Source of the DNA: a virus
IMG/VR virus record: IMGVR_UViG_3300047554_000847
Location: 1-20,902 of that record
DNA: 20,902 nt
Strand: one strand, 5' to 3'
Below the pieces are notes generated by a model, which worked only from the letters and a program-made list of their open reading frames with translations, ran no database searches and was not told the DNA's origin. Shown in pieces: positions 18,201-20,902 of the stretch; position 1 is the stretch's first letter; the number at the start of each line of letters is the position of its first letter. Position numbers and translations under genes: made by a program.

Positions 18201-19843
18201 TTCCACCTCCAGTTATCCGATGGTGAAAGCTTATGCCCGTCTATGATTTTAACCCTCCTGAACTTATCCCTAACATTATCAAATGGAGGTCTTGGCTCTT
18301 TCGCATCATATATCGTAACCTTGGTATGCTTCTCATCTTTGTTGTAATCCATAGTCAAATATAGCCGCGCCTTCTCAGCAGAGAAATCCCCACCTCTACC
18401 AAGTTCAGCCCCGGCTTTCATCTGGATACCAATGAAGCAAACACTATCTCCAAGTCTTTCGTGTATCTTCCTTATCGGGGTTCCTATCTCAAAGAAATTA
18501 TCATTCACCTCCAGGTAATCCACTATGTATATCTTATTTTTATCGCCAGTAATAAAATCATGGAAATTATTGTGGCACTTATGCCCCTTAATCTTCCATT
18601 TGCCTAGCGGCGCAAACTTTTTCATCCGCTTCTTGAACTCCGTAGGGTGCATTTCTGAATTAAGGTAAACTATCTCAAACCTGTCTTGGTTCATCCAAGC
18701 GATGTTCATTAGCATGGCAGTTTTCCCCGATGACTTCGTACCGGCAACCACGCATATATTCCCCGGCGATAAAATGCAAAGGTCGTTCAGGTCTATCGGC
18801 AAACGAACATTTACCTCTTGGATCTCATCTTCGGTTGAAAGATCCATTTCAGTTTCCGCTTCTTTCCCCCTCGATCTATAGTCGCCCCTCTTTTCCCCTA
18901 TCTTTTCTATAATTCCCTTTTCTTCAAGCCTATTTATAATGACTGAGAGGTTTTTTATATCCTGTTTTGTAGTAATATGTAGTTCTTGACGTATCAAAGT
19001 AGTATTCCAGTTGCCTTTTTGTAGTAATGTCCACTCATGTACCTCTTCGGCTAGATTCCTATCTTTTGATGAAATGCGACCAAATATTGACTTGATTTTC
19101 TCTTGTAATTCTTTTTCTGGAAACGGGGGGACGCAATTTTTCGCCAGTATATCTAACACGATAGGTATTCTATCCCTCTTGTATCTCCCGTCAGCCAAAG
19201 CCATCCCAATCTCAAAAAGGTCTTGATCTCTTGACCCCTGATGTAGTAAATTGTAGTCTGTGTTAGATGATGTTATGTAGTCTTTTTGTAGTTTATCCCC
19301 CCCCTTATACCCCCCTAATAAGGTACTTATTATTTTATATGGTAGCTCTTGAGGAGCTACATCCCATATGCTCAGCCCTTCTAACCATTGGTAGTTTTTA
19401 CCACTTATCTCGTTTTGGCTGGGCGGGGCGACGATAATCCCGCCTTCCCCCCTTGTATCAAGCCCCGGGATTAGTCTGGTTTTGGTGGGGAGCCGATTCC
19501 CGTTTGAGCATGAAACCCAAATGTGATGACCACCGCCAGCGGATAGCGCAGTTGGGGTAACAAATGTGTCGGGGAGCATGTCTTGTATTTTCTGGTATGC
19601 TTCTTCGCTATCACAGTCGATAGCGTATATACCGTTTATCTCCCCTGTCATTACCCCAATCATGGCGTTGGGCCATTTGCCCCACCACTCCCTGATTTCA
19701 GACTCGGTTTGTTTTTCGGTTTGGTATTTCTTCCAAGAGATGTTTACTTTTTTGAGGAACTTCTTTTCTTTATCGTCGTACTCTATTCTCATAGGGAGGA
19801 TGTTGAATCCTGCCTTATGATACTTCAAGGCGTGCTCAAGCAT
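18197..19843 (-). CDS. Primase-polymerase/helicase fusion
   Basis: A 548-residue replication protein. The N-terminal prim-pol domain has GIYAIDCDS with D76 and D78 (metal ligands), GGGHHIW with H106-H107, and DTRGEGGIIVAPPS (129-142), the standard three motifs. Residues 265-320 hold a winged-helix-like linker. The C-terminal RecA-like motor has Walker A at 368-375 (GTKSSGKT), Walker B at 438-442 (IYIVD) and a Q474 sensor (GIQMK). It would prime and unwind DNA at the phage origin. GAGGAGG precedes the ATG at 19843. Helicases of this size in other phages have longer motor domains, so this may be a compact version. Confidence 0.88.
   Translation of the reverse strand: MLEHALKYHKAGFNILPMRIEYDDKEKKFLKKVNISWKKYQTEKQTESEIREWWGKWPNAMIGVMTGEINGIYAIDCDSEEAYQKIQDMLPDTFVTPTALSAGGGHHIWVSCSNGNRLPTKTRLIPGLDTRGEGGIIVAPPSQNEISGKNYQWLEGLSIWDVAPQELPYKIISTLLGGYKGGDKLQKDYITSSNTDYNLLHQGSRDQDLFEIGMALADGRYKRDRIPIVLDILAKNCVPPFPEKELQEKIKSIFGRISSKDRNLAEEVHEWTLLQKGNWNTTLIRQELHITTKQDIKNLSVIINRLEEKGIIEKIGEKRGDYRSRGKEAETEMDLSTEDEIQEVNVRLPIDLNDLCILSPGNICVVAGTKSSGKTAMLMNIAWMNQDRFEIVYLNSEMHPTEFKKRMKKFAPLGKWKIKGHKCHNNFHDFITGDKNKIYIVDYLEVNDNFFEIGTPIRKIHERLGDSVCFIGIQMKAGAELGRGGDFSAEKARLYLTMDYNKDEKHTKVTIYDAKEPRPPFDNVRDKFRRVKIIDGHKLSPSDNWRWK
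18968..19292. repeat. Seven TGTAGT hexamers, three pairs at 10-11 bp
   Basis: TGTAGT starts at 18968, 18978, 19020, 19242, 19252, 19276 and 19287. The pairs 18968/18978, 19242/19252 and 19276/19287 are one helical turn apart. The copies fall in all three reading frames of the primase/helicase gene, so protein coding does not explain them. An AT-rich stretch (19305-19340) and an inverted repeat GTAGCTC/GAGCTAC (19342-19360) lie next to the second cluster. Confidence 0.65.
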
Positions 19844-19852
19844 TTCCCCTCC

Positions 19853-20059
19853 TCAGATTAGTTCTGTAACGTCGATCTCGCAACGCTTGGCGATCTTTTT
19901 CAGGTCTTCAATGTCCCACCGCTTATCGACCATCCTATTCCTGATTGTCTCTGGAGTAACCCCGAGAAGATTGGAGATTTCAACGTGTGTGACGTTTTTA
20001 AGTGCAAGCAATGCCTTTACTTTTCCGGATGTATCAAGGTTTTGAAATATACCGTTCAT
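19853..20059 (-). CDS. Small HTH transcriptional regulator (Cro/XRE-like)
   Basis: A 68-residue protein: MNGIFQNLDTSGKVKALLAL then KNVTHVEISNLLGVTPETIR, NRMVDKRWDIEDLKKIAKRC and EIDVTELI. Residues 13-42 form a helix-turn-helix with the second helix VTPETIRNRM, and the end EDLKKIAKRCEIDVTEL matches the last helices of XRE proteins. AGGAGGTGAAAG supports the start at 20059. It is the first gene of the minus replication operon, with a strong promoter of its own and a divergent promoter opposite, which is the lambda Cro/CI-type setting, so it is probably autoregulatory. Confidence 0.75.
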   Translation of the reverse strand: MNGIFQNLDTSGKVKALLALKNVTHVEISNLLGVTPETIRNRMVDKRWDIEDLKKIAKRCEIDVTELI

Positions 20060-20084
20060 TCTTTCACCTCCTTCCTGAGAAGGT

Positions 20085-20112
20085 ATTATACATAAAATAT
20101 TTTCTATGTCAA
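20085..20112 (-). promoter_or_regulatory. Strong sigma70 promoter for regulator/primase operon
   Basis: On the minus strand, perfect TTGACA (20112-20107), 16 bases, perfect TATAAT (20090-20085). The spacer and its edges carry a near-palindrome, CATAAAATATTTTCTATG (20091-20108), that could be the operator of the HTH protein it drives. Confidence 0.85.
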
Positions 20113-20123
20113 CGTTTTTTTTC

Positions 20124-20152
20124 TTGACAAACGAAAGCCGTTGTGCTTTAAT
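20124..20152 (+). promoter_or_regulatory. Strong sigma70 promoter, plus strand, for RNA/98-aa unit
   Basis: Perfect TTGACA (20124-20129), 17 bases, TTTAAT (20147-20152). Its -35 box lies 11 bases from the oppositely directed -35 box at 20107-20112; together they form an inverted repeat, so one bound protein could block both. Confidence 0.8.
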
Positions 20153-20183
20153 GACAGCCAACGAACAAGGTTCTTTGAGAAAT

Positions 20184-20291
20184 GCTGGTGTGGCGGAAGA
20201 GTAAAGACGCCCTGACATGCGGACTTTCCCGGAGGTCAGCAAACGTGGGAAGAAAAGAACATCCAGGTATCAAATCCTGGCACCAGCACCA
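20184..20291 (+). ncRNA. tRNA-like RNA with CCA end and enlarged anticodon arm
   Basis: The ends form a 7-bp acceptor-like stem, GCTGGTG (20184-20190) with CACCAGC (20281-20287), followed by ACCA. A class-II-type D arm, GCG (20193-20195) with CGC (20208-20210), is joined by TG as in tRNA-Leu. The T arm is CCAGG (20263-20267) with CCTGG (20276-20280), but its loop TATCAAAT has eight bases and lacks the standard TTC. The anticodon arm CTGAC (20212-20216)/GTCAG (20235-20239) has an 18-base loop with an inner CGG/CCG step, so no ordinary anticodon exists. CTTTCCC within it can pair with GGGAAG (20247-20252). The D loop lacks the GG pair. Confidence 0.55.
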
Positions 20292-20357
20292 GATAAGCGA
20301 CCCGCATCGAGGGTAGGAGTATCAGGTGCAAACAACTTAATATGAAGGAGATTGATT

Positions 20358-20654
20358 ATGGAAAAGACTTTACACAATTCGGACGTATCGGGAGCAAGGA
20401 AAAACGTGAAGGACATTGTTGTTGTTGGAAACGGAGATATGTTCCGCCTTCTCTGCAAGGCATCGAGTCAAGAGGAAGGGTGGATGAAGTCCACTAAGGC
20501 GATGGATGTTGGTCATGGCTGTGTTGTCCAAGTAACGACGCAGCAGAGAAATATTGACTTAACGTACTCGGTTGCCGAAGCGCTGGCTTATGTCCCAGGT
20601 GTTCAGATTGTTGACGACGCGAATAACGGGCGAAAACTCGTTCCACGCACCTGA
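20358..20654 (+). CDS. Hypothetical protein, 98 aa
   Basis: MEKTLHNSDVSGARKNVKDI then VVVGNGDMFRLLCKASSQEE and GWMKSTKAMDVGHGCVVQVT, ending VPGVQIVDDANNGRKLVPRT. The repeated short hydrophobic strands (DIVVVGNG, MFRLLCKAS, GCVVQVTTQQ, ALAYVPGVQIV) suggest a small beta-rich domain; I recall similar hypothetical phage proteins with KSTKAM and VVQVTTQQ. AAGGAG precedes the ATG at 20358; the in-frame codons before it lack a start signal of their own. It is the only protein gene in the RNA-rich end, between two copies of the CCA 12-mer. Confidence 0.7.
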   Translation: MEKTLHNSDVSGARKNVKDIVVVGNGDMFRLLCKASSQEEGWMKSTKAMDVGHGCVVQVTTQQRNIDLTYSVAEALAYVPGVQIVDDANNGRKLVPRT

Positions 20655-20679
20655 GCGACCTGGACGGCAGCACCAGATA

Positions 20680-20783
20680 TGCTGGGAGAGCACTGGCTGG
20701 AAAGAGGCCGATAGGGTACGGCGATTGGGCACAGGACCCGTCGGCAGACGCCTTAATATGCGGCCGTGGAATGCTACCCAGCA
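20680..20783 (+). ncRNA. Second structured unit closed by TGCTGGG/CCCAGCA
   Basis: TGCTGGG (20680-20686) pairs with CCCAGCA (20777-20783), followed by CCAG. Inside, GGCCG (20706-20710) pairs with CGGCC (20761-20765) and GGCG (20720-20723) with CGCC (20749-20752), with a GGG/CCC hairpin (20727-20739). Like the first unit it begins ATGCTGG and ends with the CCA 12-mer, but there is no D or T arm, so it is not a tRNA. No gene on either strand is credible here. Confidence 0.45.
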
Positions 20784-20790
20784 CCAGATA

Positions 20791-20902
20791 ATGGCATGGC
20801 GGCGTGGAAGGGCACGCAACGTCGCTAACGGAGCAGGAGAGCGCATAGGGTATGCTCCTACGTTGTGTCCGGGCGGTATGCGACAGACCTGGAGCCGGTA
20901 CT
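20791..20902 (+). other. Structured non-coding tail, continues beyond window
   Basis: No gene seen. CGCAACGT and ACGTTGTG (about 20816-20823 and 20861-20868) pair with one G-T, enclosing GGAGCA/TGCTCC and GCATA-GGG-TATGC. GC-rich and cut off at the window end, so its full extent is unknown. Confidence 0.4.

Larger units (their letters stand above)
20284..20790 (+). repeat. 12-mer CAGCACCAGATA repeated three times
   Basis: Exact copies at 20284-20295, 20668-20679 and 20779-20790. The first covers the 3' end of the tRNA-like RNA including its CCA; the third closes a second 7-bp-stem unit. The second directly precedes TGCTGGG, the 5' side of that unit. Confidence 0.85.

Noticed and set aside
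20184-20291. Ordinary tRNA-Leu gene
   Set aside because: The anticodon loop is 18 bases, the T loop has eight bases without TTC and the D-loop GG is missing, so it cannot be called a functional decoding tRNA.
1-20902. CRISPR array, integrase or transposase
   Set aside because: No regularly spaced 25-35 bp repeats and no recombinase motifs were seen on either strand.

Overview
The window is part of the genome of a tailed double-stranded DNA bacteriophage (Caudoviricetes), probably known only from metagenomic sequence. The evidence is a terminase large subunit with intact ATPase and nuclease motifs, a P22-sized portal, a scaffold and a major capsid protein in canonical order, together with lambda-type NinG, a phage Dam-type methylase and a fused primase-polymerase/helicase. 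Genes are tightly packed, often with ATGA, TAATG or TGATG stop/start overlaps, and nearly all carry strong AGGAGG-type ribosome binding sites, so the host is a bacterium with canonical translation initiation. The host cannot be named from this sequence. No integrase or lysis gene lies in the window.

Layout: (1) 1-8243, minus strand: the packaging and head module. In transcription order it holds a small-terminase candidate, small genes including a zinc-finger protein, the large terminase, two small proteins, the portal (split into two frames), four very small genes, a strong intrinsic terminator, the scaffold, and the major capsid protein, which runs off the window. A sigma70-like promoter precedes the block. 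(2) 8244-8805: a divergent intergenic hub with direct repeats and palindromes. (3) 8806-12428, plus strand: thirteen small accessory genes, including zinc-ribbon proteins, membrane or exported peptides and a pentapeptide-repeat protein. (4) 12429-13004: a mostly non-coding region with a promoter, a pseudoknot-capable RNA, a terminator, a second structured segment and convergent terminators. (5) 13005-20059, minus strand: the replication, recombination and nuclease module, with an HTH regulator, primase-polymerase/helicase, HNH nuclease, an HTH/zinc protein, NinG, Dam methylase, a metallophosphoesterase and several small unknown genes. (6) 20085-20902: a back-to-back divergent promoter pair, then on the plus strand a tRNA-like RNA, one 98-residue protein gene, and a GC-rich structured non-coding stretch that repeats a CCA-containing 12-mer.

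How the parts fit: the HTH regulator at 19853-20059 sits at the head of the replication operon beside a divergent promoter and probably controls the early switch. The primase/helicase and accessory nucleases replicate and process DNA. The minus-strand head module is probably the late operon. The most unusual content is RNA: the pseudoknot-terminator unit at 12475-12640 and the tRNA-like/structured block at 20184-20902. Other points to check are the frame break in the portal, iterated motifs near the terminase genes and inside the primase gene, and a 16-bp duplication that appears to have fused two small genes.
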